Source: Streptomyces sp. ISL-94 (lineage in GTDB: Bacteria; Actinomycetota; Actinomycetes; Streptomycetales; Streptomycetaceae). From it: DNA of 64,000 bases. Positions within the stretch are counted from its first letter, which is position 1, and each line of letters begins with the position of its first letter. The position numbers and the translations under genes were made by a program. Where the stretch lies: contig NZ_JAGGOZ010000021.1 of assembly GCF_018614075.1 (NCBI RefSeq), forward strand, positions 47,349-111,348, given 5' to 3'. This document shows positions 18,003 to 27,019 of the stretch, one piece after another. The notes under the pieces are model-generated. The model had not been told where the DNA came from and ran no database searches. It saw nothing but the letters and a program-made list of their open reading frames with translations.

Positions 18003-18162
18003 GCGGTGCTGGACGCCTCCGCGCACCAGGCGATCGCCCGGGAACAGAAGTGGGTCACCACCAAACCGGTACAGGCGCCGCCCCGCGACCTGCCCCGGGC
18101 ACACGTCCCAGCTGCTGACCGGGCGCCGCCCGGGAATGCGCCGGTGAGCCCGCCCCTTTCCC
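18003..18162 (+). repeat. Long direct repeat, copy 2
   Basis: Near-identical to 1834-1998, the 3' end of the 534-aa gene, with a 5-bp deletion about 18110 and a few substitutions after 18135. The rest of that gene is missing here; upstream sequence is transposase debris. Confidence 0.9.
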
Positions 18163-18353
18163 ACGGCTGGGCGTCGGACAAGAGCGTCCAGCAGGCCGTG
18201 GACGCGGTGAACAACGACCCCAAGCTGCGGGCCGACCTCCTGGCCAAGGCCAAGTCGGCCAAGGAACACATGGACACCCACAACTGGGGCAACTCGCAGA
18301 ACCGTTCCTCGGAGATGCAGGCCCTGATCGACAAACTGGAGAATTGGCCGTGA
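18144..18353 (+). pseudogene. C-terminal fragment of a possible polymorphic toxin
   Basis: The frame encodes DKSVQQAVDAVNNDPKLRAD and then KEHMDTHNWGNSQNRSSEM, ending DKLENWP. It looks like the end of a secreted-toxin C-terminal domain: charged, helical, short, with no start of its own beyond a GTG inside the duplicated segment. Its stop overlaps the GTG of the next gene (GTGA), the usual toxin-immunity layout. The N-terminal delivery part is absent, so it is a remnant. The toxin call is inferred from layout only. Confidence 0.4.
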
Positions 18354-18853
18354 CCGGCATCGAATTCCTCGCCTCCTTCATCACGACCGGGCGCCTGCAC
18401 GGCATCGGCATCGGTTCCACCCTCGGCGAGGTCGACCGCGCCCTCCAGCACCGCTGCGTCGATGTCGTCGGCGAGGGCGGCGCCTCGCTGCGCCGCGACT
18501 ACGGGTTCGTCGAGTTCTACTTCAACCCCGGGAAGGAGTGGGTGATGTCCGGCGGGTCGATCGAGCTGCACCGCCTCGCAAACGCCCCCGAGCTGGCGGC
18601 GCGGTGGGGCGGGAGCACGGGCGTCGAGTTCACCCCGTACACCGCCTGGGCGGACGTACAGGAAGCGCTCTCCGACGTCCCTCCGGTCCCGGAGTTCACC
18701 CTCACCGACCAGGGCGGCTTCCTGGAGTACCGGGCGGAGACGTCCTGTGTCTCCGTCCTCGTTGTGGACGACGAGGAGGAGGAAAGGGGCTACCACGCGG
18801 GGCACGGGGACGTGTGGAGCGTCAGCCTGTGGGCGCCCGTACGGGCGAACTGA
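18350..18853 (+). CDS. Possible immunity protein, 167 aa
   Basis: A soluble acidic alpha/beta protein from GTG 18350 (ITTGRLHGIGIGSTLGEVDR; DYGFVEFYFNP; ETSCVSVLVVDDEEEE). The pattern GIGIGSTLGEV ... LRRDYGFVEFYF is frequent in actinobacterial proteins next to toxin C-terminal domains. The GTGA overlap with the toxin-like fragment supports a cognate immunity role. No signal or membrane segment. Function otherwise unknown. Confidence 0.55.
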   Translation: MTGIEFLASFITTGRLHGIGIGSTLGEVDRALQHRCVDVVGEGGASLRRDYGFVEFYFNPGKEWVMSGGSIELHRLANAPELAARWGGSTGVEFTPYTAWADVQEALSDVPPVPEFTLTDQGGFLEYRAETSCVSVLVVDDEEEERGYHAGHGDVWSVSLWAPVRAN

Positions 18854-18915
18854 CGCCAGCGCCCACGCGAGGTCAAGGTGCCCGTGCCAGCCGAGCGGCG
18901 TGGGCACCACTGACT

Positions 18916-19221
18916 GTGACCATCAAGACGCCTGACGCCTGGCGCCTGTCCCGCCTCACAAATCCGGCGCACCACCTGACCACCCCATACTCCGACCCCG
19001 ACCTCGACCCGCCGTCCCCTGCTACCCGTCGGCTGCTCACCGAGTGCCTGGATCTGGTCACCGATCCGCTGATCTACGACGTGGAGGACCAGGATCCGGC
19101 CGCCCTGGCTCGGCTGCGGGCCGCCGACGAGGCCCTGCGCGATCAGCGCGAGGACCGGCACCGCGCCGACGCCCTGACCGCGCTGATCGCCAACCTGGTG
19201 GACACCTATGGGAACTGGTGA
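18916..19221 (+). pseudogene. C-terminal fragment of the paralog family at 2.5-4.0 kb
   Basis: From GTG 18916, residues after ~12 match the last third of paralogs A/B (PPSPATRRLLTECLDLVTD; LRDQREDRHRADALTALIAN; ending YGNW). The first two thirds are missing, and the N-terminal codons are unrelated. It is intact to the normal C-terminus, so it is a 5'-truncated copy. Confidence 0.7.
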
Positions 19222-19237
19222 CGGGCCGGCCATCACG

Positions 19238-19636
19238 ATGAAACTGGCATGCGACGGCGGCTGGCGCGCGACGGTGACGGACGACCCGCTGCACATCACC
19301 CCCCGCTTCACCGGCGACGCCTCCGTTGACGTTGCGCGCTACGCGGATGCGAGGGAGCGTGAGCGGTTCCTCGCGGACACCTTCGGCAGCCCGGAGCGGC
19401 TGTGGGACGCGCCTGACATCCTCCGGTTCGACAAGGACAGCCGAGCCCTGGCCGGGGCACAGTTCCACTGGCCGGAAGAGTCCGCCTCCGCCGAGGAAGC
19501 CGCCCGCCTTCCCCTTGCGCCCGCGGTACGCCCGGGCGGGCTCCGTGCTGATACCTCTGCGTCGGCGGGTACTTTGCTTAACGGCGGACGGCGGTTCCCC
19601 CGAGCCCTGCCGGGCTCGGGGGAACCGCCTCAGTGA
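19238..19636 (+). pseudogene. N-terminal fragment of the same paralog family
   Basis: From ATG 19238 the product matches the first ~105 residues of paralogs A/B (VDVARYADARERERFLADTF; RLWDAPDILRFD; VRPGGLRAD). It then diverges at about 19550 into unrelated sequence that runs through a terminator hairpin. Together with the preceding C-terminal fragment this is the joint left by recombination between tandem copies: tail of one member, head of the next. Confidence 0.7.
19590..19629. terminator. Strong hairpin terminator
   Basis: A perfect inverted repeat with 18-bp arms: GGCGGTTCCCCCGAGCCC, a 4-base loop, then the complement. It lies between convergent transcription units (truncated paralog on plus, anti-sigma-like gene on minus) and would serve both. 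Confidence 0.8.
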
Positions 19637-20397
19637 GGGAGCGGGGCGCGCACCACGAGCGGCGGTACGTTCGGCGCAGGCTGTGCGGCAGGCGTCTCGA
19701 CCGGCTGCTGCAGCACGACGACCACCTCGTAGCCCGCTGGGTCGCTCCACACTTCGGACCATGACGACGACGGGCAGAGCGCGTTGCGCTCGCCGAGTTG
19801 CTGGACGCTCGGGCTTCCCGGTTCGAGGTCGACGGGATGCCCCGCCATGTCGACGCCCTGCGGCGAGAGGTCCCCGGGCGGGTTGAGCATCGGCCCCCCG
19901 CCCCGGATGACGCCGTCCTTGAGGTAGAGCACTTCGATGCTTGCCGGTGGTGTGGAGACGACGGTGCGCCGCGTGTCGGAACGAAGGGAGACCGCGATCT
20001 CGGGGCCGGCCTGGCTGCTCGTCCGCCGGACGGAGCTGATCTCCAGGGTCAGACCGTCGCGCGTCGAGGCCGCTCCCGGAAGGTCGGGGCTCTGGCCGCA
20101 CACGTACGGGCCGGGTGCCGGAGTGCCGGATGTGCCCGCCGAGGGGGAGGCACTCACGGGGCCGGTGCTCGGTCCGGATCCGGCGGCGTCGACGGCCCGC
20201 GAAGGACCCCCGTTCCACTGCAGGACGCCGAAGGTCCCTGCGGCCGCCAGCGCCAGAACAGCGCCTCCCTGGACCGTGAAGCGAGCCGTCCGGCGCCGGC
20301 GCACCCTGCCCGCCACACGGCCGATGTCGATGTTCGGCGTTCCGGCGAGTTCCGCCGTGGCGGACAACTGCTCGCGAAGGTCTTCCGGTCCCATCAT
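19630..20397 (-). CDS. Membrane-anchored partner of the sigma factor
   Basis: 255 residues whose ATG overlaps the stop of the sigma gene (ATGA). A short N-terminal cytoplasmic segment with a basic patch (RVAGRVRRRRTARF) precedes one membrane helix (GGAVLALAAAGTFGVLQW). The extracytoplasmic part has a Ser/Pro linker and a beta-rich domain (LEISSVRRTSSQAGPEIAVS; YEVVVVLQQPVE). The arrangement matches the regulators encoded behind SigE-type ECF factors in Streptomyces. It lacks a clear zinc-anti-sigma motif, so whether it binds the sigma factor is inferred from the coupling. Confidence 0.7.
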   Translation of the reverse strand: MMGPEDLREQLSATAELAGTPNIDIGRVAGRVRRRRTARFTVQGGAVLALAAAGTFGVLQWNGGPSRAVDAAGSGPSTGPVSASPSAGTSGTPAPGPYVCGQSPDLPGAASTRDGLTLEISSVRRTSSQAGPEIAVSLRSDTRRTVVSTPPASIEVLYLKDGVIRGGGPMLNPPGDLSPQGVDMAGHPVDLEPGSPSVQQLGERNALCPSSSWSEVWSDPAGYEVVVVLQQPVETPAAQPAPNVPPLVVRAPLPH

Positions 20398-20915
20398 GAC
20401 CTCGTGTCTCCCTCAACCTCGGTGCGCGGTGTGTCGAGGGCTGCGCCCAGCCGGGCCAGCGCGTCGCTGAGGTGGCCTTTGACCGTGCCTTCGCTGCAGC
20501 TCAGCTGGCTCGCGATGGCGGGCACGGTGCAGTCTTCGTAGTAGCGCAGGACCACACAGGCGCGTTGCCGTGGCGACAGCCCCTTCAGAGCGGCGAGGAG
20601 GTCGATCCGCAGCCCCACACCCTCGCTGTGTTCCGCCACCGCCGTCGGCTGAGCCAGCCGCGGCGTCGCTGTCACGAACCGGGCACGTCGGCGGTGCTGA
20701 TCGACGAAATAGTTCAGCATGGTGCGCCGCACGTAGGCCTCGGCGTCCCCCATGTCCCAGGACGAACGGGGCTGTGCGAAGACCCTGACCAGGGCTTCCT
20801 GGACGAGGTCGGCGGCCTCCGCGCGGTCGCCGCACAGCAGGAAGCCGTAGCGGTTCAAGGCGGAGCCGCGGACCTGGACCAGCTCGGTGAGCAGTAGCGA
20901 CCACTTCTTCGCCAT
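20394..20915 (-). CDS. ECF RNA polymerase sigma factor, SigE-family (sigma-70)
   Basis: 173 residues. Region 2 is visible as RYGFLLCGDRAEAADLVQEA and VRRTMLNYFVDQHRR. Region 4 is LSPRQRACVVLRYYEDCTVP followed by the helix-turn-helix IASQLSCSEGTVKGHLSDAL. Length and motifs fit the SigE/SACE-type ECF subfamily. It would redirect RNA polymerase to a small regulon. The downstream coupled membrane protein is its likely modulator. The pair looks like standard Streptomyces chromosomal-type cargo. Confidence 0.92.
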   Translation of the reverse strand: MAKKWSLLLTELVQVRGSALNRYGFLLCGDRAEAADLVQEALVRVFAQPRSSWDMGDAEAYVRRTMLNYFVDQHRRRARFVTATPRLAQPTAVAEHSEGVGLRIDLLAALKGLSPRQRACVVLRYYEDCTVPAIASQLSCSEGTVKGHLSDALARLGAALDTPRTEVEGDTRS

Positions 20916-21004
20916 TCGGCTTCGACCCCCTCATGTGATGACACGAACGACGGGACTGTTTCGTTGGGGGCCCTGCTCGGCGAATTTTCGCGGCGCCGAG
21001 GTTC

Positions 21005-24000
21005 CTACGGTCGCGGCGGTGGAGTCCCTCGGCCCACCCCGGTCCCGGGGACGGTGGGTACTGGACGCTGTGGAACGTCGGAGGGCCGGCTCGGTGGCTG
21101 CTCCTGCTGTCCCCGCAGAGCGGCCGCGCGCTCGTCGGTTTCACGGGCGTGGCTGACGGGGGCCGCGGAGCGCATCTCCTCGCGCAGGGCGGCCTCCTTC
21201 CCGAGTTCGGCCGCGGTCGCGCGGTGCCGCATGGCGACCGAACGCTGGGCTGCCGCACTGCCTCGTAGCTGCTGGACGTCCTCGGCGAGGCGGGTGTCGA
21301 GGCGGTCGGCCAGGACCGGGACGCGCTGCCGCACCGCCTCCAAGAGGATGGCCATGGCTTGGACGTCCTTGGGCGGGGTGGCGGCTCCACCCGGCGCGAG
21401 CAGGGAGATGTGCGGGTAGGCGTTGAGGGTCTGCCAGCCTTCACGCAGGGCCTGAGCGGAGGCGCTGGAGGCCCGCTGGGCCTCGTCGATCGCGGCCGTG
21501 AGCTGCTGCTGGTACTGAGCGGTGAGCGCCAGCGTTTCCCTCCGGCTGGTGCCGGCCAGGCGGAGAGCCACCCGGCTCTTCTGGGCGGACTGCTCAATCC
21601 GCTCCAGAATCCGGCTCATCGACTCGACGTGTCGCTCGGCGGCCGCCTGGCGTGCTCCTTCCTCCCGCGCACGGTGCGTCCAAGTGCCAGCGCGGGACAG
21701 GACCTCGTACGCTTCGGCGGCCAGCGCCCCGCCCGGGGTGATGGCGGCGTCGAGCCTGTTCTGCTGTTCGCCGGCCCGGCGCTCGTACCCGGCGGCGAGG
21801 TCCTCGGCGCGCTGCGCGGCGGCGGTCTCGTCGGCGGCCCGGGCGGCCAGGTGCTGCGCGGGCAGGTGTCCGTACGGGCGCTGTTGCCACGGGGTGCAGG
21901 CGGGTTCTTGCCGGGCGAGGATCCGGGGGGCCGGAACGCGGCTGAGTTCGTCGGTGACCATGACGTCCTCGGCGTCGGCCCCGAGCCGGCGGCCGTACGC
22001 GGCGACGGCGCGGTCCAGGCGGTCGGCGTCGGTACGGACCGGCCCGCGGGCGGCCCGGGTGGGGTGGTCCTCCAACTCGTCGAGCGGCAGGAAGAGGTGG
22101 CTCTCCTGCCGGGCCCGCGACATGGCCGGGTAGAGGCTGTGGGAGTCGGCGTGCAGGCCGTAGGCGAGGGCGACCTCTGCGGTCAGACCCTGTGCCGAGC
22201 CGATCGTCATCGCGTAGGCGTGGGTGAGGCGGCCCTGGGCGATGTCGCGGGCGGACATCCACGCCTCGTGCATCGCGAATCCGCCCGTGGGCCGGGGGCG
22301 GCGCCACTGGACGAGAACGCCCTGCTGCGCGTCCACCTCCAGGACGACGCCGCGGAAGCCGTTGAGGACGTCGGCCGCGGACACGTCCCGGCGCGATCGG
22401 TAGTCGTTGCGGCGGATGTGGACCAGGTCCCCGGCCGCGAACGCGATCCGGCCTCCGCCCGCGACCGCGTACGTACGTCCCTGCTCCAGCTCGCCGCAGG
22501 CGACGAGCACGGCGCGGGCGCCGGCGTTGAGGGCCGCGACGTCTGCGCGGCGGGCGGCAAGCAGCAGGAGTTCGGAGACCTGGCCGTGGGGGTCGCCGGT
22601 CCAGCGGGTCCGGGCTTCGTTCCAGGCGCCGAGCATGGAGGTCAGGGTCTCGGTGGCGGTGTCCTCGGCGTGCACGCGGCCGTGGGCGGCGAAGGCGGCG
22701 AGCGCGCTGGTGCGGGCCCCGGCCCGCCAGTCCTGCAGGGCAGCCCGCTCCACGACATCGCGCTGGCGGCGGTTCTCGGTGAGCTCCAGGCCGCCGACGA
22801 TGCGGTGGACACGGGCGAAACCGCCGCCGATGCCGACCGCGCGGAGCTGGAGCGGGTCGCCGACCGCGACCACCTTGGTGCCGGTGTCGGCCGCGTGCCG
22901 CAGGAGCGCGGCGAGCGCACGGTCGTCGACCATCGCGGCCTCGTCGATGACCAGGACGCCGACCCCGTGCAGGCCCCGACTACCGCTGATCTCCCGGGTC
23001 CAGGCGGCAATGGTCTGGGACTCGATCCCGGCTTCGGCGGCCAGGTTGGCGGCGGCGACGGCCGCGGTGGAGGCGCCGACCACGCGCAGTCCGGCGGCTT
23101 CCCAGCCGGTGCGGGCGGCCTGCATCAGGGTGGTCTTGCCCGCGCCGGCGACGCCGATGACCGCATCGACCGCGTGACCGGCCGTCAGCAGCCGCATGAC
23201 GACGGCGCGCTGCTCGGCGCTGAAGACGAAGGGGCGGTCATCGCCGGAATCAGCGACCTCGACGGCAGCGAGCGTCATCTCGGCGGCCTCGGCTGTCAGC
23301 CGGGCCAGCTGCCGGTCGAGGCCGGCCGTGGCGCACTCGATCACGGCCTGCTCGGCGGCCACGACCGTGGTGTGCGTGTACCGCTGCCGGTGGGTGTGGT
23401 GGCCGCGGTTGGAGTCGGCCAGGCGGACCGCGTGGCCGCCGACCGCGAGGACTTCGTCGGTCAGCACGCTCAGCTGCTCCACCGACAGGAGGTAGGGCAG
23501 CGTCTTCGCGACGGCCGCCATCACATGCGTGTGGGAGACCGTCTTACGGGACGCGGTCAGACCGTACTCGGCATCCCAGATCTGCGCCGCGATCTCGGCC
23601 GGGCCGGGCATCCGCGGGCCCCCGCCGGCGGACAGCGGCGGCGCCGAGCCGTCCGGTCCGGGCAGCGCGGCCGCGACCATCGCGTCGACGGCCGCCTCGC
23701 CACCGAGGACGACCGCCGCCCGGGTGCGCCAGGCTTCCCTCGGCGCGCCCGGACCAGCGTCCTCCTTGGCTTCCGCGCTCTTGCGGGCGGCCGCCTTCTG
23801 CTGCGCCCGTGACGCACCCTCGCCCACGAGGTCGATGACCTGCTGGTGGCGCCGGGAGAACGCCTCGCGAAGTCCTTCGTCGACTCCGGCGAGCTCCCAG
23901 GCCCCCGTGGTCGCGGAGCGTTCGAAGCGGGCCCCGTATGTCTCCATGAGGCGGGCCCGGAGCCGCCCTTCGGCGATCTCGTTGACCAGGTGGGCGTAGC

Positions 24001-24901
24001 GGTGCAGGTCCTCGCCGCCGCCCGCGATGGTGCGCCACTTGCCGTCCGCGCACTTCGCCATGTGCGCGATGTTCACGTGGACGTGCAGGTGCGGGTCGCC
24101 GGGCGAGCCGTCCACCGGGCGGGCGGAGCGGTGCAGGGTCGTCCAGCCGATCAGCCCGGAGGTCTCCACCCGCTCGGCCTGCCGCCCGTCCCCGTGGTGG
24201 CCGGCCATCCCGTACGCGGCCCACTCCTCCAGCGCCTGGACGGCCTCGGTGACGGACGCCAGCCAGTCGGCCTCGATCCGCGCGGCGAGCTCGGCGCCGG
24301 CCAGCCCGTAGGCGGCGGAGATGCTCTTCGGGAGATCAAGGGTGATGTCCACGCCGCGCAGCCCGACATCGACACGGTGCCGCATCCACTTCCGGGCCTC
24401 GCCCACCGCGTCCGCGCCGTACAGCTCGTCGAGGTCCAGCCCGGCGGCCGCGGCCAGGCGCTCGGCGTCGGCCAGCGGCAGCAGGTGGGTCTCCCCGTCG
24501 CGCAGGATCCCGCGCTCGGCCCGGTCGAACCGCTTCGCCAGCGCGGCCCGGCGCAAGTAGTCCGAGACGGACTTCCCGGCCGCGGCCGCCGCCTCGCAGA
24601 CAGCGTCCACGAGCACGCGCGCGGTGACCTTCCCCCGCGGATCGAGCGCCTTCTTCCGGGCGACCAACTGCTCGCCGCTACGCCAGTCCCGACCGTCCAT
24701 CAGCGCACGGGCGGCATCAGGATCAACCCGCTCGCCGGCGACGAGACCGAGCTCTACGAGGCCGCTGCCGAGCCACCGCAGGGCACTCTCCCCGGCGAGG
24801 CGGTACTCGACCTGAGCGTCCTGCGCCTGGTCGCACCCGCAGTCCTCGCTCAGCCGGTATTCGACCTGCTCGGGGGCGTAGATGGGCGTCGCGTACCCCA
24901 C
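21005..24901 (-). CDS. MobF (TrwC/TraA-type) relaxase-helicase
   Basis: 1298 residues from GTG 24901. The N-terminal relaxase domain has VDITLDLPKSISAAYGLAG (near 210) and the metal-binding triad GDPHLHVHVNIAHM (near 275). The MobF catalytic Tyr is expected near the N-terminus, and YATPIYAPEQVEYRLSEDC holds candidate Tyr residues. An SF1 helicase domain follows with P-loop GVAGAGKTT (near 585), VLVIDEAAMVDD, VAVGDPLQLRAVG and a C-terminal SRARQESHLFLPLDEL block. Then comes a long coiled-coil tail. It nicks oriT, stays attached to the strand and unwinds it for the coupling protein. Confidence 0.93.
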   Translation of the reverse strand: MGYATPIYAPEQVEYRLSEDCGCDQAQDAQVEYRLAGESALRWLGSGLVELGLVAGERVDPDAARALMDGRDWRSGEQLVARKKALDPRGKVTARVLVDAVCEAAAAAGKSVSDYLRRAALAKRFDRAERGILRDGETHLLPLADAERLAAAAGLDLDELYGADAVGEARKWMRHRVDVGLRGVDITLDLPKSISAAYGLAGAELAARIEADWLASVTEAVQALEEWAAYGMAGHHGDGRQAERVETSGLIGWTTLHRSARPVDGSPGDPHLHVHVNIAHMAKCADGKWRTIAGGGEDLHRYAHLVNEIAEGRLRARLMETYGARFERSATTGAWELAGVDEGLREAFSRRHQQVIDLVGEGASRAQQKAAARKSAEAKEDAGPGAPREAWRTRAAVVLGGEAAVDAMVAAALPGPDGSAPPLSAGGGPRMPGPAEIAAQIWDAEYGLTASRKTVSHTHVMAAVAKTLPYLLSVEQLSVLTDEVLAVGGHAVRLADSNRGHHTHRQRYTHTTVVAAEQAVIECATAGLDRQLARLTAEAAEMTLAAVEVADSGDDRPFVFSAEQRAVVMRLLTAGHAVDAVIGVAGAGKTTLMQAARTGWEAAGLRVVGASTAAVAAANLAAEAGIESQTIAAWTREISGSRGLHGVGVLVIDEAAMVDDRALAALLRHAADTGTKVVAVGDPLQLRAVGIGGGFARVHRIVGGLELTENRRQRDVVERAALQDWRAGARTSALAAFAAHGRVHAEDTATETLTSMLGAWNEARTRWTGDPHGQVSELLLLAARRADVAALNAGARAVLVACGELEQGRTYAVAGGGRIAFAAGDLVHIRRNDYRSRRDVSAADVLNGFRGVVLEVDAQQGVLVQWRRPRPTGGFAMHEAWMSARDIAQGRLTHAYAMTIGSAQGLTAEVALAYGLHADSHSLYPAMSRARQESHLFLPLDELEDHPTRAARGPVRTDADRLDRAVAAYGRRLGADAEDVMVTDELSRVPAPRILARQEPACTPWQQRPYGHLPAQHLAARAADETAAAQRAEDLAAGYERRAGEQQNRLDAAITPGGALAAEAYEVLSRAGTWTHRAREEGARQAAAERHVESMSRILERIEQSAQKSRVALRLAGTSRRETLALTAQYQQQLTAAIDEAQRASSASAQALREGWQTLNAYPHISLLAPGGAATPPKDVQAMAILLEAVRQRVPVLADRLDTRLAEDVQQLRGSAAAQRSVAMRHRATAAELGKEAALREEMRSAAPVSHARETDERAAALRGQQEQPPSRPSDVPQRPVPTVPGTGVGRGTPPPRP

Positions 24902-24933
24902 CTTCCCACCCCCTCATCCGGCACCGGCCTCAT

Positions 24934-24950
24934 CACGATCCATGATCGTG
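24934..24950. promoter_or_regulatory. Inverted repeat upstream of the relaxase gene (operator or oriT element)
   Basis: CACGATC-CAT-GATCGTG, perfect 7-bp arms, 33 bases upstream of the relaxase start in an AT-richer stretch. Relaxase genes are often autoregulated by a protein bound at the adjacent oriT, so this is a candidate for either. No nick-site consensus could be verified. Confidence 0.5.
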
Positions 24951-24970
24951 TATTGAAGATACCTGGAGTG

Positions 24971-25325
24971 CTAACGAGATTGGTAACGGGATTGGAACCA
25001 TTGGTCCTTGTCGTCGGACGACGTCACAATGTCAGCGATGTCGTGCGCAGGCTGGATGTCAGCAGGATGCTCAGGGTTATGACAATGGGGCGCGGAGTCG
25101 GTGTCAGTAGGTTCTGGCTCGGGGAGCATTCGAAGGCTGTAGAGCACGTTGTCGTGGAAGCGGTCGATGATGTCACCGCGGGCGACGATCTCGGCGGCGG
25201 CGAGGTCTTCGAGGGCCTGGCGCTGAGCGGCGTCGTTGGTGTCGATTCCGCCGGCGACCCGACGCGAAGGAGGTCCTCGGCCTCGGCGGGCTGGATGGGG
25301 CCGCGGATGTCCGGCCTGTGGGTGT
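24971..25325 (-). pseudogene. Possible decayed small gene upstream of the relaxase
   Basis: A minus-strand frame ending at TAG 24971-24973 encodes DTNDAAQRQALEDLAAAEIV and IIDRFHDNVLYSLRML, with convincing helical character and codon use. It has no start codon: upstream the apparent continuation (RGPIQPAEAEDLLRVG) lies in another frame. This suggests a frameshift near 25265. Family not recognised. Confidence 0.4.
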
Positions 25326-25395
25326 CCGGCTACTCAAGGGGAAGTGAGTACGTGAGCTCTGGCCCGGTGCCGGAGCTGGCCGGGACGCTTGGGCC

Positions 25396-25806
25396 ATGCG
25401 CCAGAAGCCACTGAGCCCCGCTTCCTTTCTGTTGGTGTTCCTCGTTCCGGTTGCCGCATGGGCCGCCTGGCTGGGCTGGGATCAGCATCGTGACGTGCAC
25501 CCCGACGGTTCGGTGACGGGCCCGTACGAGGCGTGGCAGGTGATCGGGCTGGTGCTGACCCTGCTGGCACCGGTGTACTGGGCCGCTTCCCGGCGCCACG
25601 TCGCGGGCGCCGCACTCGGCACCACGGCCGGTGTGACCGTCTCCGCCTACTACGACTGGTCGGACGACTCCAGCGGCCTCTTCCTGATCGGCGTGGGCCT
25701 GGTCATGACGACAAGCCTCGTGGCGACCTTCGCCCTCTCCACCCTGATCGCCTCCGTGACACGGGACGGCCGCCGTGGAGGATCTGCCCAAAGGCGTGGA
25801 GCATGA
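25396..25806 (+). CDS. Four-helix membrane protein, 136 aa
   Basis: ATG start at 25396. Hydrophobic segments at about residues 8-28 (FLLVFLVPVAAWAAWLGW), 46-64 (WQVIGLVLTLLAPVYWAA), 68-88 (VAGAALGTTAGVTVSAYY) and 95-118 (LFLIGVGLVMTTSLVATFAL). The C-terminus is basic (RDGRRGGSAQRRGA), presumably cytoplasmic. I recognise no family. It stands alone between the relaxase region and an unknown gene. Confidence 0.6.
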   Translation: MRQKPLSPASFLLVFLVPVAAWAAWLGWDQHRDVHPDGSVTGPYEAWQVIGLVLTLLAPVYWAASRRHVAGAALGTTAGVTVSAYYDWSDDSSGLFLIGVGLVMTTSLVATFALSTLIASVTRDGRRGGSAQRRGA

Positions 25807-26005
25807 CGCGGACGGTGCGGCCTCTTCTTGCTCGTCGACACCATTCTTCCGTAGCGGCAGGTGCTCTCGTCGCCGAGCAACAGGCGCTCTCGCAACGTAC
25901 GTATAAGACCAGGCCTGCCTATCGCTGTTGCCCGCCCCCCTCATCGGCGGTGCATACTCCGCTCATCGAGGCGGCAACGCAAACACGCGGGACGACAGGA
26001 ACAAC

Positions 26006-27019
26006 GTGCTCATACTCATATCCATAGGCTCACTCGCGGCCCTCGGCTGGCTCCGCTACGGCCTGCTGCCTCTGCGTCCGTTGAACACTCGACTGCCGGG
26101 ACCCGATCCCCTGCTGCAGCGAACCCTGAAAGATGTCAGCCACGGCGAATGGACGTCGGCGGCGCAGCTCCTGACCGATGCCGGCAAGGACTGGGATCGC
26201 CGCGCCTACTACGTACAGCATCTGTCCCACTCGGCTGCTCATGACGGTGACGCGTGGCTGCGCGCGTGGAATGCAGCTCGCCCCGAGGACTCCGATGCGG
26301 CATTGGTCAGCGCGTGTGCCCGTGTCGAGCACGCGTGGAAGACGCGCGGCGCACTGCGCGCGAGCGCGACGTCCAGCGAACAGTTCGAGGCATTCCACCG
26401 CGAACTGCTCGGCGCCCGGGATGATCTCGCGCGGGTCGCGGCGATGAACCCCGAGGACCCGACTCCCCTCGCCAAGGAGATCTGGGTCGCACTCGGACTC
26501 GGGTATCCCATGGACACGATGCGCTCGCTGTGGGACCAGGTGACCGAGCGGGCGCCCCACGTCTACTCGGCGCATCACGGCGCCCTGCAGTTCATGTGCA
26601 AGAAGTGGCGTGGCTCCCACATCCAGGCCAAGGAGTTCGCCACTCAGGCCGCGCACGATGCGCCGCTGGGCAGCCTACTCAAGGTGCTGCCGCTGAACGC
26701 GTGGTACGAGGAGCACGAGGTCTTCACGGAGGAACGCCTCATGCCCGAGTCCTTCCGCAGCCCGCATCTCATTGGCCTGGTCAACGCAGCGCTGGAGGAT
26801 GCCGCCGCGGCCGAGGGCCACCCTGAACTGCCAGTGGCTCGCCATGTGCTCGCCTACTTCCTGCTCCGCCAGGGCCGCTACAGGGAATCCGTGGCCCAGT
26901 TCCGTCATGTAGACGGTTACGCGCACGGACTTCCCTGGCGATATCAGCCGCTTCCAAGGCTTTCCTACCGCTCCCATCGCACGCGAGCGATGTGGGGAGC
27001 CCTGCTCCTGCGCCGCTGA
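26006..27019 (+). CDS. Unknown membrane-anchored helical-repeat protein
   Basis: About 337 residues from GTG 26006 (an ATG at 25928 would add 26 residues with no better signal). One N-terminal helix (LILISIGSLAALGWLRYGLL) is followed by a mostly helical body with TPR-like alternation (SHGEWTSAAQLLTDAGKDW; ALVSACARVEHAWKTRGAL; HVLAYFLLRQGRYRESVAQF). Resembles DUF4034-type proteins of unknown role. It ends about 180 bp before the 68-bp palindrome. No operon partner. Confidence 0.6.
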   Translation: MLILISIGSLAALGWLRYGLLPLRPLNTRLPGPDPLLQRTLKDVSHGEWTSAAQLLTDAGKDWDRRAYYVQHLSHSAAHDGDAWLRAWNAARPEDSDAALVSACARVEHAWKTRGALRASATSSEQFEAFHRELLGARDDLARVAAMNPEDPTPLAKEIWVALGLGYPMDTMRSLWDQVTERAPHVYSAHHGALQFMCKKWRGSHIQAKEFATQAAHDAPLGSLLKVLPLNAWYEEHEVFTEERLMPESFRSPHLIGLVNAALEDAAAAEGHPELPVARHVLAYFLLRQGRYRESVAQFRHVDGYAHGLPWRYQPLPRLSYRSHRTRAMWGALLLRR

